This document shows, in pieces, positions 20,380 through 30,440 of a stretch of 64,000 nucleotides of DNA. The position numbers were made by a program, and so were the translations under genes. Location: the NCBI RefSeq assembly GCF_031020795.1, contig NZ_JAVHJP010000003.1, positions 117,408 to 181,407 of the forward strand, written 5' to 3'. How positions within the stretch are numbered: the first letter of the stretch is position 1; every line of letters starts with the position of its first letter. A model generated the notes under the pieces. The model ran no database searches. It was not told where the DNA came from and saw only the letters and a list, made by a program, of their open reading frames with translations. This DNA is from Hydrogenophaga pseudoflava (GTDB lineage: Bacteria > Pseudomonadota > Gammaproteobacteria > Burkholderiales > Burkholderiaceae_C).

Positions 20380-21402
20380 TCAGCCGGTCTGGATGGCTCT
20401 CTGCACGTCGCGCAGCAGCCCTGCCCCCACGCTGCGGCCAAAGCCGTCCCTCACCGGCCGCAGGTGGCGGCGCAGCGCCTCGCGCTCGGCCGCGCCCAGC
20501 GCGTGCAGCTGCAGGCCGGGGGTCTGGCGCAGGGTCGCCAGGGCCTGCCGGTCCAGCGCTTCGGCCAGGCGGTTGCCGTGCGCCAGCGCCTCGGCCAGAG
20601 CCTCCTCCACCAGCGCGCGGTCGGCCCGCGACAGGCTGGCCCAGAAGCGCGGGTGCGTCACCACCGCGTAGCCCAGGTAGCCGTGCTGCGTCAGCGTCAG
20701 GTGCGGCTGCAGCACGGCCAGACCCTGCGTGAGGAAATTCGACAGCGGGTTCTCCGCCGCGTCCACCACGCCGCTGGCCAGCGCCCGCTGGGTTTCGCCA
20801 AAAGGCAGCACCACCGGCTGTGCGCCCAGCGCGCGCATCTGCTCGCCCAGTACGTGCGACGCCTGCACCCGCACGCGCAGGCCGCGGTAGTCGGCCGGTG
20901 TGCGCAGCGCGCGCCGGGCGCTCATCTGCTTGAAGCCGTTGTCCAGAAAGCCCAGCCCCCGCATCTGCTGGCGCGCCAGCCGCTCCAGCAGCCCGCGCCC
21001 CACAGCGCCCTGCGTCACACGCCGAACCTGGGACAGGTCGGCGAACAGGTAGGGCAGGTCGAACACCTCGAACTCGGGCACGCCCGCCATGCCGAACTTG
21101 GACAGCGAGGGCGCCAGCATCTCCACAGCGCCCAGGCGCAGCGCCTCCATCTCGTCGTCGTCGCCCCAGAGCTGCGAGTCCGGGTGCAGCTCGACGCGGA
21201 TGCGCCCGCCCCCGCGCTGATGCACCAGCGCCTGGAAATGCAGCGCCATCTGTCCCTTGGGCGTGTCGGGCGCCACCACGTGCGAGAAGCGCAGCAGCAC
21301 CGGTGGCGCACCCGCCAGCGCCGGAGCCCCCACCGCCGCACAGGCCGCCACCAGCAGGCGGCGGCGCGCGCGCAGCAGGGACGAAGGGCGTTCGACAGAC
21401 AT
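20380..21402 (-). CDS. TRAP-type C4-dicarboxylate-binding protein DctP-like
   Basis: A 340-residue periplasmic protein with an arginine-rich N-terminus and hydrophobic signal ending near ALAGAPP. It has the DctP-family features [21 protein letters not shown] and the GLRVRVQAS carboxylate-contacting arginine. No DctQ/DctM genes are adjacent. It is divergent from a sensor kinase with only 21 bp between start codons, and dctA follows on the same strand, so it may act as a periplasmic co-sensor or ligand carrier rather than as part of a TRAP transporter. Confidence 0.87.
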   Translation of the reverse strand: MSVERPSSLLRARRRLLVAACAAVGAPALAGAPPVLLRFSHVVAPDTPKGQMALHFQALVHQRGGGRIRVELHPDSQLWGDDDEMEALRLGAVEMLAPSLSKFGMAGVPEFEVFDLPYLFADLSQVRRVTQGAVGRGLLERLARQQMRGLGFLDNGFKQMSARRALRTPADYRGLRVRVQASHVLGEQMRALGAQPVVLPFGETQRALASGVVDAAENPLSNFLTQGLAVLQPHLTLTQHGYLGYAVVTHPRFWASLSRADRALVEEALAEALAHGNRLAEALDRQALATLRQTPGLQLHALGAAEREALRRHLRPVRDGFGRSVGAGLLRDVQRAIQTG

Positions 21403-21423
21403 GCTGGCTATGCTAGCGGGCCC

Positions 21424-23409
21424 ATGGTTTCCGACACGCCCACGCGGCCCGCCCCCGACCTCGACGCACTCGATCTGGACACGCGCCAGACCGCTGCCCT
21501 GACGCGCCGCGCCATGGGCTGGCTGGTGGCGCTGCTGCTGCTGGCGGCCGCGGCGGCGCTGGCGCTGTGGCTGTTCCTGCGCAGCGAAGAAGCGCGCGAG
21601 GCCGACCGCCGCCGCACCGCCGACGCCGAATGGCTGGACCAGACCCTGCGCTTCCATTTCCGCCGGCTGGAGACCGACCTGGCCGCGCTGGCACAGGCCC
21701 ACCAGAACGGCGGCGACGACCAGGCGGTGGCCGCGCGCCACGGACCCTGGTGGCAGAGCCCCGGCCGCATCGCCTTCCACGGCTGGGTGTCGGCCGCGGC
21801 GCCGGGCGAGCGCAGTGGCTGGCCGGCCGGACTGATGGCCGCCGCCCAGACCCCCGAACACGCCGCCGCCCTGGCCACCATGCTCGACACCACCCGCGGC
21901 CTGCAGCGCCCGGCCTACGCCGGACCTTTCCCCACGGCGGACGGGGCCGACGCCTGGCTCTGGCTCGCCGTGCCGCACTTCGAGCAGGGCCGCTTCACCG
22001 GCGATGCGGTGGCCGCTGTGCCGCTCAAGCGCCTGCTGGCCGACGTGCTGCCCGCATGGTTCCTGCAGGACCACGCGGTCGCGCTGGCCGACGAAAGCGC
22101 CACGGCTGCGCCCGGCGACGCTCAGCACTTTGTGGCGCCCATCCAGTTGCCGGGCGCGCAGCTGCGCCTGCAGGTCGCACTGACCGACAGCACGCCACCG
22201 CTGGCACCACGCGCCTTTTTCGGCGTGGCCCTGCTGTGCCTGCTGGGCATGCTGCTGGCGCTGCTGGCCCTTTGGCGCGACAGCGCCCGCCGCCAGCGCG
22301 CCGAGGCCCGGCTACAGACCCAGCTGGCGCTGCGCACCGCCATGGAACGCTCGGTCACCCTGGGCCTGCGCGCCTGGGACACCAGCGGCCGCCTGCTGCA
22401 CGTCAACCCCGCGTTCGCCCGCCTCGTGGGCTGGACGCCGGCCGAGCTGATGGCGCACGGCGGCCCGCAGCCCCACGCGCCACCCTATTGGCCCGCCGGA
22501 CAGGGCGACGAGTTCGAACAGGTGCAGCGCGCCGCGCAGTCGCCCGAGGCCCTGGCCCTGCAGCTCCAGCACCGCGACGGCCAGCGGCTGGACGTGCTGG
22601 CGCACAGCGCGCCCTTGCGTCTGGCCAGCGGCGAGGTGGTGGGCTGGGTGGGATCGGTGCTGGACGTGACCGAGCGCCGCCGCATCGAACGTCTGGCCGC
22701 TCGCCAGCAGGAACAGCTCGAAGCCTCGGGCCGCCTGGTGGCCATGGGCGAGGTGGCGTCCACCCTGGCGCACGAACTGAACCAGCCGCTGGGCGCGCTC
22801 AGCAGCTTTGCCACCGGCCTGCTCAACCGGGTGCGCGAGCAGCGCATCACGCCCGCCGAGATCGTCCCGGTGGTCGAGCGCATGGAGCGCATGGCCGACA
22901 AGGCCGGCCGCGTGATCCAGCGCGTCAACGCCCTCGCCCGGCGCCAGGAAACCGTGCGCCTGCCACTGGCGCTGGCGCCCTGGGCCACCCGCGTCGCGCA
23001 AGCCGTGCCACTGCCCGAGGGCGTGCAGCTGGAACTGGCCATGCCCGAGGGCGGAGGCCCTACCGTACCGGCCGACGCCCTGCTGCTGGAAAACGCGCTG
23101 CACAACCTGGTGCTCAACGCCGGCGAGTGGGCCGCGCGCAGCGGCCGCACACCGCCCACCGTGCGCGTGGGCCTGGTGAGCGGCGACGGCCAGGCCGGCC
23201 TGCGCGTGTGCGACAGCGGCCCCGGCGTGCCGGCCGGGCAGCGCGCCACCGTGTTCGACGCCTTCGCCAGCCACAAGCCGGGCGGCATGGGCATGGGCCT
23301 GGCCATCTGCCGCTCCATCGCCGAAGCGCACCACGGCCACATCGACCTGAGCGACTGCCCCGACCTGCTCGGCGCACAATTCACGCTGTGGCTGCCCCTG
23401 ACCCCCTGA
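21424..23409 (+). CDS. Membrane sensor histidine kinase (DctS/DctB-like)
   Basis: The 661-residue kinase has a transmembrane helix at about 33-54, a periplasmic sensor domain of about 210 residues, and a second helix at about 265-285. A PAS domain (about 300-420) is followed by the phosphoacceptor His450 in LAHELNQPLGAL, then an ATPase domain with NLVLNAGEWA and DSGPGVP. The HELNQPL H-box and architecture match DctS/DctB dicarboxylate sensors. It is followed by an overlapping response-regulator gene. Confidence 0.87.
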   Translation: MVSDTPTRPAPDLDALDLDTRQTAALTRRAMGWLVALLLLAAAAALALWLFLRSEEAREADRRRTADAEWLDQTLRFHFRRLETDLAALAQAHQNGGDDQAVAARHGPWWQSPGRIAFHGWVSAAAPGERSGWPAGLMAAAQTPEHAAALATMLDTTRGLQRPAYAGPFPTADGADAWLWLAVPHFEQGRFTGDAVAAVPLKRLLADVLPAWFLQDHAVALADESATAAPGDAQHFVAPIQLPGAQLRLQVALTDSTPPLAPRAFFGVALLCLLGMLLALLALWRDSARRQRAEARLQTQLALRTAMERSVTLGLRAWDTSGRLLHVNPAFARLVGWTPAELMAHGGPQPHAPPYWPAGQGDEFEQVQRAAQSPEALALQLQHRDGQRLDVLAHSAPLRLASGEVVGWVGSVLDVTERRRIERLAARQQEQLEASGRLVAMGEVASTLAHELNQPLGALSSFATGLLNRVREQRITPAEIVPVVERMERMADKAGRVIQRVNALARRQETVRLPLALAPWATRVAQAVPLPEGVQLELAMPEGGGPTVPADALLLENALHNLVLNAGEWAARSGRTPPTVRVGLVSGDGQAGLRVCDSGPGVPAGQRATVFDAFASHKPGGMGMGLAICRSIAEAHHGHIDLSDCPDLLGAQFTLWLPLTP

Positions 23410-24044
23410 CCCCTCCGAACCCGCTGGTCCACATCGTGGACGACGACGCGGACTTCCGCGACGGCCTGGCCTGGCTGCTCGATTCGCGCGGTCTGCCCAC
23501 ACGCGCGTGGACCGGAGGCGACGCCTTCGTGCAGGCGCTGCAGCGCGGCGAGCTGGGCGATCTGGCGCGGGCCTGCTGCGTGGTGCTGCTGGACATCCGC
23601 ATGGAACCGCTCTCGGGCCTGGCCACGTTCGAGCAGCTCAAGGCCGCCCGCTGGCCCTGGCCGGTGCTGTTCCTCACCGGCCACGGCGACGTGGGCATGG
23701 CGGTGGCCGCGGTCAAGAACGGCGCCTGGGACTTCCTCGAAAAGCCGTTCCAGAACAACCAGCTGGTGGACAAGGTGGAGGCCGCGCGCGAGGCCGCCGT
23801 GCGCCTGCACACCGAGGCGCGGGAGAGGCTGCGCTTCCAGCAGGCGCTGGCCGCGCTGAGCGCGCGCGAACGCGAGGTGCTCGACGAGCTGCTGCAGGGC
23901 CACTACAACAAGAACATCGCCGACCACCTGGGCATTGCCCAGCGCACGGTGGAGTTCCACCGCGCCAACATCTTCGAAAAACTCGGCGTGGCCTCGGCGG
24001 TGGAACTGGCCCACCGCATGGGCCGGCTGATCGCCGACGACTGA
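23388..24044 (+). CDS. FixJ/LuxR-family response regulator (DctR-like)
   Basis: A receiver domain (VHIVDDDADFRD; phosphoacceptor Asp in LLDIRM; TGHGDVGMAVAAVKNGAWDF; Lys in LEKPF) is followed by a LuxR helix-turn-helix (LSAREREVLDEL ... NIADHLGIAQRTVEFHRANIFEKL). It resembles Rhodobacter DctR, not the sigma-54 activator DctD. The start is uncertain: GTG at 23388 overlaps the kinase gene, and CTG codons at 23406 and 23424 are alternatives. It probably controls dctA and the dctP-like gene. Confidence 0.85.
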   Translation: MAAPDPLTPPNPLVHIVDDDADFRDGLAWLLDSRGLPTRAWTGGDAFVQALQRGELGDLARACCVVLLDIRMEPLSGLATFEQLKAARWPWPVLFLTGHGDVGMAVAAVKNGAWDFLEKPFQNNQLVDKVEAAREAAVRLHTEARERLRFQQALAALSAREREVLDELLQGHYNKNIADHLGIAQRTVEFHRANIFEKLGVASAVELAHRMGRLIADD

Positions 24045-24068
24045 GCGCCTTCCGTTTTCTCTTTCTGC

Positions 24069-24614
24069 ATGACCGCGCCGACCGACCACGACCTGCCCCC
24101 GCTGAACGCCACCCCGCCCGGCCTGTACCGCCACTACAAGGGAGGCTGGTACGAGGTGATTTCGCCCCCTGCCCTGGCATTGCCAGGCCCCCCGGGGGGG
24201 TGCGATCGCTCTTGGGGCGGCCCGGCGAGCGATCACGACACCGTGCGCTGCAGCGAAACCCTGCAGGGCATGACGCTGTACCGCGCGCTCTACGGCGGCT
24301 TCGGCCTGTGGGTTCGGCCGGCGGCCATGTTCGCCGAGCGCGGGGTCTTCGGAGGGAAAGAACAGCCGCGCTTCACCCCGCACGACCCGGGCCTGCTGCC
24401 GCTGGGCGACCTGGCCACGGCGCGCGCCCTGATCGTCCACCTGCGCGGCCGGGCGCAGCGGGAGCGCGGCATCGATCTGGAGGCCACCCTGCGCCCGCCG
24501 CCGCCCGAGCCCGAGAGCTGCTGCGGCCGCGGTTGCAACGGCTGTGTGTGGGAAGGTTTTTACGAGGCGCTGCACCACTGGCGCGTCGACGCCCTCGAAC
24601 TGCTCAGGACCTAG
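24069..24614 (+). CDS. DUF1653 plus oxidoreductase-like domain protein, with internal insertion
   Basis: The 181-residue protein has a DUF1653 domain (GLYRHYKGGWYEVI ... SETLQGMTLYRALYGGFGLWVRPAAMF) and a C-terminal Cys-rich oxidoreductase-like motif CCGRGCNGCVWEGFYEAL. DUF1653 is split after YEVI by about 26 extra residues encoded by palindromic DNA, where relatives run directly into a SETLE-type segment. The frame is preserved. Function of both domains is unknown; the stop overlaps that of the convergent radical SAM gene (CTAG). Confidence 0.75.
   Translation: MTAPTDHDLPPLNATPPGLYRHYKGGWYEVISPPALALPGPPGGCDRSWGGPASDHDTVRCSETLQGMTLYRALYGGFGLWVRPAAMFAERGVFGGKEQPRFTPHDPGLLPLGDLATARALIVHLRGRAQRERGIDLEATLRPPPPEPESCCGRGCNGCVWEGFYEALHHWRVDALELLRT
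24161..24240. repeat. Palindromic (REP-like) insertion inside the DUF1653 gene
   Basis: Three inverted repeats lie back to back: CCTGGCA/TGCCAGG at 24173-24187, CCCCCC/GGGGGG at 24188-24200, and GATCGCTC (24204-24211) with GAGCGATC (24227-24234). The unit keeps the reading frame open and interrupts a conserved domain, so it looks like a mobile palindromic element that landed in the gene. Confidence 0.65.
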
Positions 24615-25705
24615 AACAGGTCGCCCTGCCCACGCAGCGCCGCCGGCCGGAAGCGGCTGACGTCCAGCGGCTCGCGCTCGCGGTTGAACCCCAGGCGGTC
24701 GCAGGTTTTCACGAAGCGCTGGCGGATCAGGTCGGCCCAGATGCCCTGGCCCTTCATGCGGGTGGCAAAGTCGGCGTCGTAGTCTTTGCCGCCGCGCAGG
24801 TCCTGCACGCGACCCATCACGCGCTCGGCCCGGTCGGGGTAGTGCTGGTCCAGCCACTGGCGAAACATGGGCGAGAGCTCCCAGGGCAGGCGCAGCACCT
24901 GGTAGAAGGCGCGCCGCGCCCCGGCCTCCCAGGCCGCTTCGAGCACCCGCTCCATGTCGTCGTTGAGGAACGGAATCTGCGGTGAGACGCTCACGCCGGT
25001 GGGCACGCCCGCCTCGGCCAGGGTGCGGATGGTGCGCAGCCGCCGGTGCGGCGCCGCGGCGCGCGGCTCGAGTACGCGAGCCAGCTTCGCATCGAGCGTC
25101 GTGACCGTCACGTACACGGCCGCCAGCCCGGCCTGCCCCATGGGCGCGAGCAGGTCCAGGTCGCGCTCGACCCCGCTGCCCTTGGTCACCATGCCCACCG
25201 GGTGCTGCGCGGCGCTCAGCACCTCCAGCACGCCGCGCGTGAGCCGCAGCTCGCGCTCCACCGGCTGGTAGGCGTCGGTCACCGTGCCCACCACCAGCAG
25301 GTCGGGCTGGTAGCGCGGCGCCAGCAGCTCGCGCCGCAGCAGATCGGCGATGTTGCGCTTGGCGACGATCTTCGTTTCGAAGTCGAGCCCCGGCGAGAGG
25401 TTGAGGTAGCTGTGCGTGGGCCGTGCGTAGCAGTACACGCAGCCGTGTTCGCAGCCGCGGTAGGGGTTGAGGCCGAGCCGGAAGCCGATGTCTGGCGAAT
25501 CGTTGGTGGTGATCGCGCTGCGCGCCTCTTCGAACGTCACTTCGGTGGCGGGCGCGGCGGCCTCCTCGCCCTCCGCCAGCCGCTCGTCCAGCGTGCCCCA
25601 GCCGTCGTCGAAGGCGGCGCGCTGGTTGCGCTCGAAGCGGTGCGGCTGGCGGTGGGCCACGCCGCGGCCCTTGATGGCGCTCGGAGGGATGAAAACGTCG
25701 GTCAT
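24611..25705 (-). CDS. PA0069-family radical SAM protein, SplB-like
   Basis: The 364-residue protein carries a CxxxCxxC cluster motif at Cys85, Cys89 and Cys92 (RGCEHGCVYCYARPTH), binding a 4Fe-4S cluster that cleaves SAM. Its family shares the fold of spore photoproduct lyase SplB, a DNA-repair enzyme, but its substrate is undetermined. A LexA-type box sits 21 bp before the start codon, suggesting DNA-damage induction. The gene converges with the DUF1653 gene. Confidence 0.88.
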   Translation of the reverse strand: MTDVFIPPSAIKGRGVAHRQPHRFERNQRAAFDDGWGTLDERLAEGEEAAAPATEVTFEEARSAITTNDSPDIGFRLGLNPYRGCEHGCVYCYARPTHSYLNLSPGLDFETKIVAKRNIADLLRRELLAPRYQPDLLVVGTVTDAYQPVERELRLTRGVLEVLSAAQHPVGMVTKGSGVERDLDLLAPMGQAGLAAVYVTVTTLDAKLARVLEPRAAAPHRRLRTIRTLAEAGVPTGVSVSPQIPFLNDDMERVLEAAWEAGARRAFYQVLRLPWELSPMFRQWLDQHYPDRAERVMGRVQDLRGGKDYDADFATRMKGQGIWADLIRQRFVKTCDRLGFNREREPLDVSRFRPAALRGQGDLF

Positions 25706-25726
25706 GGCGGTGCGGGTCGGGAGTAA

Positions 25727-25746
25727 TACTGTACATATTCACAGTT
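25727..25746. promoter_or_regulatory. LexA (SOS) box
   Basis: TACTGTACATATTCACAGTT matches the LexA consensus CTGT-N8-ACAG exactly, with the favoured TA flank and AT-rich spacer. It lies just upstream of the radical SAM gene on the minus strand, and about 70 bp upstream of the lipase-like gene on the plus strand. The closer gene is the more likely target. Confidence 0.8.
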
Positions 25747-25815
25747 TTTGTGCAAGGCAATAGCCCTAGGGCCCGCGCACCAACGAAATCACCCTGCGCT
25801 GGCTACCATGCCCCG

Positions 25816-26691
25816 ATGCCCATTTCATCGCCGTCCGGCGTCAGCGTCCGCATGAACTCCACCCGCCACAGCTCCCAGCCGGCACCCGCCGCACCACCGG
25901 ACCCGGACGACGGGCTGCACACCGTTCCCCCCGGCCTCTGGCTGATGATGCTGGAGGCGCGCGCGCCCTGGGAGGCGATGGCGCTGGCCGCCGTCTCGCC
26001 CTGGCTCTCCCGCATGCCGTCGGGCGACGGCCACGCGGTGCTGGTGTTCCCGGGCCTGGGCGCCAACGACATGAGCACGCTGGCGCTGCGGCGCTTCCTG
26101 AAGCGGCACCGCTACACCCCCTACGGCTGGGGGCAGGGGTTCAACCTCGGCCCGCGCGAGGGTGTGATCGAAGGCTGCCGCGCCCGCATCGAAGCGCTGC
26201 ACCGGAAGCACCAGGGCAAGGTCAGCGTGGTCGGCTGGAGCTTGGGCGGGATCTACGCCCGCGAGATGGCCAAGGAGATGCCCGACCTGGTGCGCTGCGT
26301 GGTCACCCTCGGCACGCCGTTCACCGGCCACCCCAAGGCCACCAACGCCTGGCGCTTCTACCAGTTGGTCAGCGGCCAGCACCCGCACGACGAGGCGCTG
26401 CTGGCCCAGGTGCGGCAGCCACCGCCGGTGCCCACCACCTCGATCTACAGCAAGACCGACGGCGTGGTCGCCTGGCAATGCAGCATCAACCCCGCGCGCC
26501 ACACCCACACCGAGAACATCGAGGTGCACGCCAGCCACCTCGGCATGGGCATGAACCCGATGGCGCTCTATGCCCTGGTCGACCGCCTGCGCCAGGACCC
26601 GCAGCACTGGCAGCGCTTCGACGTGCAGGGCGCGCGGCGCTGGTTCTTCCGGGTCGCGCACCAGCCCGAGGCCGTCACCCGGTGGTACTGA
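25816..26691 (+). CDS. Alpha/beta hydrolase, lipase-like
   Basis: The protein has the nucleophile elbow GWSLGG (Ser142 from this start), a preceding [14 protein letters not shown] oxyanion-type segment, and [11 protein letters not shown] as seen in lipase/acyltransferase-like hydrolases. No signal peptide is evident. Two ATG starts are possible, MPISSPS (used here, 291 residues) or MNSTRHS 12 codons later. Substrate unknown. Confidence 0.75.
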   Translation: MPISSPSGVSVRMNSTRHSSQPAPAAPPDPDDGLHTVPPGLWLMMLEARAPWEAMALAAVSPWLSRMPSGDGHAVLVFPGLGANDMSTLALRRFLKRHRYTPYGWGQGFNLGPREGVIEGCRARIEALHRKHQGKVSVVGWSLGGIYAREMAKEMPDLVRCVVTLGTPFTGHPKATNAWRFYQLVSGQHPHDEALLAQVRQPPPVPTTSIYSKTDGVVAWQCSINPARHTHTENIEVHASHLGMGMNPMALYALVDRLRQDPQHWQRFDVQGARRWFFRVAHQPEAVTRWY

Positions 26692-26738
26692 TGCCCCGCC
26701 GCTGAGCAGGCGAACGCCACCCCGGCCACAATGGCGGG

Positions 26739-27701
<963 letters not shown>

Positions 27702-27703
27702 GC

Positions 27704-28474
27704 ATGACGGGTCTGAATCTGCACGCGGTGCGTGCCATCTACATGTTCGAGATGAACCGCGCCTTCCGCACCTGGGCGCAGAGCATCATCGCGCCGGTGC
27801 TGACCACCTCGCTGTACTTCATCGTCTTCGGCACGGCCATCGGCTCGCGCATGGGCGACATCGGCGGTGTCGACTACGGCGCCTACATCATCCCCGGCCT
27901 GCTCATGCTCTCGCTGCTCTCCGAGAGCATCTCCAACGCGTCCTTCGGCATCTACATGCCCAAGTGGTCGGGCACCATTTACGAGCTGCTCTCGGCCCCG
28001 GTGAACTGGATCGAGGTGCTGCTGGGCTATGTGGGCGCCGCCGCCAGCAAGAGCCTGCTGCTGGGCACGCTGATCCTGCTGACCGCGCGCTTCTTCGTGC
28101 CCTACCACATCGCCCACCCGGTGTGGATGGTCGGCTTCCTGCTGCTGACGGTGGTGTCGTTCTGCCTGTTCGGTTTCATCATCGGCCTGTGGGCCGACAG
28201 CTTCCAGAAGCTGCAGGTGATTCCGCTGCTGGTCATCACGCCGCTGACCTTCCTGGGCGGTGCGTTCTACAGCATCAACATGCTGCCCGAGCCCTGGCAG
28301 ACCATCTCGCTGTTCAACCCGGTGGTCTACCTCATCAGCGGCCTGCGCTGGGCGTTCTACGGCCAGGCCGACGTGCACATCGCCGTCAGCACCGGCATGA
28401 CCCTGGTCTTCATGGCCGCCTGCCTGGCGGTGGTCTGGTGGGTATTCAAGACCGGCAAGCGCATCCGTCGCTGA
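27704..28474 (+). CDS. ABC-2 type transporter permease
   Basis: The 256-residue inner-membrane protein has six predicted helices and the ABC-2 signature region around [21 protein letters not shown], as in YadH. Pairs with the ATPase immediately upstream. Confidence 0.9.
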   Translation: MTGLNLHAVRAIYMFEMNRAFRTWAQSIIAPVLTTSLYFIVFGTAIGSRMGDIGGVDYGAYIIPGLLMLSLLSESISNASFGIYMPKWSGTIYELLSAPVNWIEVLLGYVGAAASKSLLLGTLILLTARFFVPYHIAHPVWMVGFLLLTVVSFCLFGFIIGLWADSFQKLQVIPLLVITPLTFLGGAFYSINMLPEPWQTISLFNPVVYLISGLRWAFYGQADVHIAVSTGMTLVFMAACLAVVWWVFKTGKRIRR

Positions 28475-28496
28475 ACCGCATCACAGGAGCACGCCC

Positions 28497-28883
28497 ATGA
28501 CCCTGCGCATTGTCCGGCTCGGCAGCGAACGGCATCCCGATGAAGGCACCCGCATCGGCACGGTGCGCCGTCCGCCGCGGGGCGTGCCCAAGGCGGCCTT
28601 CGCCAGCGGCAACTGGTACGACGTGTGGTTCCCGGTGCTCGCCCCCAGCGCCGAGACCATGAAGCTGGGCCAGGCCGCCGAAACCCCGGCGCAATGGGCC
28701 GCCTTCGTGCGCCAGTACCGCAAGGAAATGGCCGCCGCCGAGGCCGAGCACAGCCTGAACCTGCTGGCCAGCCTCTCGCACACCTCGAACCTGTCGGTCG
28801 GCTGCTACTGCGAGGACGAATCGCACTGCCACCGCTCGGTGCTGCGCGAACTGCTGGCGGCACGGGGAGCCGATCTGGCCTGA
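28497..28883 (+). CDS. DUF488 family protein
   Basis: A 128-residue protein whose C-terminus, CYCEDESHCHRSVLRELL, is the conserved Cys/His motif of DUF488, and whose N-terminus shows the RIGTVRRPPRGVP variant of the family's DVR segment. The function of the family is not established. It is 22 bp downstream of the permease gene and might be cotranscribed with the exporter. Confidence 0.8.
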   Translation: MTLRIVRLGSERHPDEGTRIGTVRRPPRGVPKAAFASGNWYDVWFPVLAPSAETMKLGQAAETPAQWAAFVRQYRKEMAAAEAEHSLNLLASLSHTSNLSVGCYCEDESHCHRSVLRELLAARGADLA

Positions 28884-28902
28884 GCAGGGGGGCGCCCCCA
28901 AG

Positions 28903-28936
28903 AAAAAAGGCCCCGGAACCGGAGTTCCGAAGCCTT
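28903..28936 (-). terminator. Intrinsic terminator of the RNA-binding protein gene
   Basis: On the minus strand AAGGC ... GGAACTCCGGTTCC ... GCCTTTTTT forms a stem with a T-run, 47 bp after the stop of the RRM gene. Confidence 0.8.
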
Positions 28937-28982
28937 CTGACAGAACCCGACGCGAGGCCGGATGTTCTATGTGCCGCAGGGC

Positions 28983-29330
28983 TCAGTAGCCGCCGCGGCC
29001 GTAGCCGCCACCGCCGGAGCGGTTGCCGCCGCCGAAGCCGCCGCGGTCACCACCGAACCCGCCGCTGCGCGGGGGACGGGGTTCCATCGGACGGGCTTCG
29101 TTGACGGTGACGCTGCGGCCGCCCAGGGACTGGCCGTTCATGCCGTTGATGGCGGCTTGCGCCTCGGCATCGCTGCCCATCTCGACAAAACCGAAACCCT
29201 TGGAGCGGCCGGTGTCGCGCTCCATCATGACCTTGGCGCTGTTGACCGAGCCGAATTCGCTGAATGCCTGTTGCAGGTCGTCGTCGCGAACGGAGTACGG
29301 CAGGTTGCCGACGTAAAGTTTGTTGCCCAT
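28983..29330 (-). CDS. RNA recognition motif (RRM) protein with Gly-rich tail
   Basis: The 115-residue protein has one RRM domain (residues 1-80) with RNP2 LYVGNL and RNP1 KGFGFVEM, then an Arg/Gly-rich tail. This is the layout of bacterial and cyanobacterial Rbp proteins, often cold-responsive RNA chaperones. It has its own terminator and a 135-bp upstream region. Confidence 0.93.
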   Translation of the reverse strand: MGNKLYVGNLPYSVRDDDLQQAFSEFGSVNSAKVMMERDTGRSKGFGFVEMGSDAEAQAAINGMNGQSLGGRSVTVNEARPMEPRPPRSGGFGGDRGGFGGGNRSGGGGYGRGGY

Positions 29331-29465
29331 GGAGGACTCCTAAGAAAGCAGAAACACAAAAAAGCGATGGGGTCCCGAAAGCACAACAAACCCGAAAGTG
29401 CACCGTGGCACGCGAAACTGACCGATCACTTGGAATGCACGGGCCAAACACCCGAGCAACGCGGA
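29331..29465 (-). promoter_or_regulatory. Leader/promoter region of the RRM protein gene
   Basis: The gap is less GC-rich than its neighbours. Reading toward the RRM gene it has two TTTCGGG repeats and a CTTTTTTGTG pyrimidine-rich stretch, then TAGGAG before the ATG. No clear -35/-10 pair stands out; a structured leader is plausible for this gene family. Confidence 0.35.
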
Positions 29466-30440
29466 TTATGCGCCCGGAATGTCCGGGGCGTTGTTTTCCT
29501 CCACCACCGTGGTGAGGATCAGCAGCCCGCCCGGGTCTTCGTTGAGCTCGCTGCACACCAGCACGTCGACCGCCTCTCCGTCGGCGTGCCGCCACCGCGC
29601 CGGCTGCCAGCCGGTGTGTCCTTTCTCGAACAGCACCCGGCAATGCGCCTGCCACTGCTGCGGGTCGGCCCAGAAAGCATCGGCGCGCACCCCCTCCAAC
29701 CGGGGCCCGGCATAGCCGAAGCAGCGCTCGAACGCCGGGTTCACCGCCACCACGGCCTGTGTGCTGGCCGCCTGCACCAGCAGGGCGGTGGGATTGAGCT
29801 GGAAGATGCGCCGGAAGCGGCGCAGCGACCGGTCACGCTCGTGCTCCAGCCGCAGCCGGTCTTCCATCTGGCCCAGCCGCCGGAGGTAGACCTCGTCGGT
29901 CGTCCGCCGCGTCTGGTACAGCTGCAGTCCGATCAGCAGCAGGATGGCGCTGCCCATCAACCAGTAGCGCAGATCGGGCTGCATGCCCGCGGGCGGCAGT
30001 TGGCCGCTGGCCTCGGCCCAGGTCAGGCCGCCCAGGACCACCACACTGGAGACTGTGGTGGCCAGCAGCGCGCGCAGGCTCAGGTAGGTTCCGGCCATCA
30101 CCACCGCGCCCTGGAACGCGAAACCGGAGGCCGACCGGATGGACCCGTAGCTGTACACCGACCAGGCCGCCACCACCAGCACACCCGTGACCACGAGCGC
30201 GCCCTCCCAGCGGCGTCGGCTGTACCGCAGCACCAGGGTCGCCAGCAGCGCCACGCCGCCCATCGACAGCGAGATGTAGGCCCGGGAATCCCCGGCCGGT
30301 GCCAGCACATGGTCCGCCGCGGCCATGCCCAGCATGAACAGCGCCACGATCAGCAGCACCCAGCGCAGGTTGCGGTTCTGGTGTTGCAGCTGGCTGCGTT
30401 CAATCTCGGACGGGTCTTCGAGCTGAAGGGAGTCAATCAC
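29466..30440 (-). CDS. Membrane protein with C-terminal PAS domain, no output domain (paralogue 2)
   Basis: 324 residues: about six transmembrane helices (residues 25-180), a linker helix, then a PAS domain (about 205-315). No kinase, GGDEF or other effector follows. The GTG start has a strong AAGGAGG site and overlaps the upstream paralogue's stop by 8 bp. Both paralogues begin with an IDS tripeptide and share the plan, so they arose by tandem duplication. The function is unknown; a PAS-only membrane protein may sense ligand or redox state and signal by protein contact. Confidence 0.7.
   Translation of the reverse strand: MIDSLQLEDPSEIERSQLQHQNRNLRWVLLIVALFMLGMAAADHVLAPAGDSRAYISLSMGGVALLATLVLRYSRRRWEGALVVTGVLVVAAWSVYSYGSIRSASGFAFQGAVVMAGTYLSLRALLATTVSSVVVLGGLTWAEASGQLPPAGMQPDLRYWLMGSAILLLIGLQLYQTRRTTDEVYLRRLGQMEDRLRLEHERDRSLRRFRRIFQLNPTALLVQAASTQAVVAVNPAFERCFGYAGPRLEGVRADAFWADPQQWQAHCRVLFEKGHTGWQPARWRHADGEAVDVLVCSELNEDPGGLLILTTVVEENNAPDIPGA

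Noticed and set aside
24173-24234. Intrinsic terminator or attachment site in the DUF1653 gene
   Set aside because: The stems have no T-run, lie inside an open reading frame and lack a nearby integrase; a palindromic repeat insertion explains them better.
22485-25760. A 1091-codon minus-strand open frame spanning the kinase, regulator and DUF1653 genes
   Set aside because: It runs antisense or out of frame to four well-supported genes and its composition is repetitive Arg/Ala/Gln; no family signature is present.
29331-29341. Hairpin hiding the ribosome site of the RRM gene (GGAG/CTCC)
   Set aside because: The two arms are separated by only two bases, too tight to form a stable loop.
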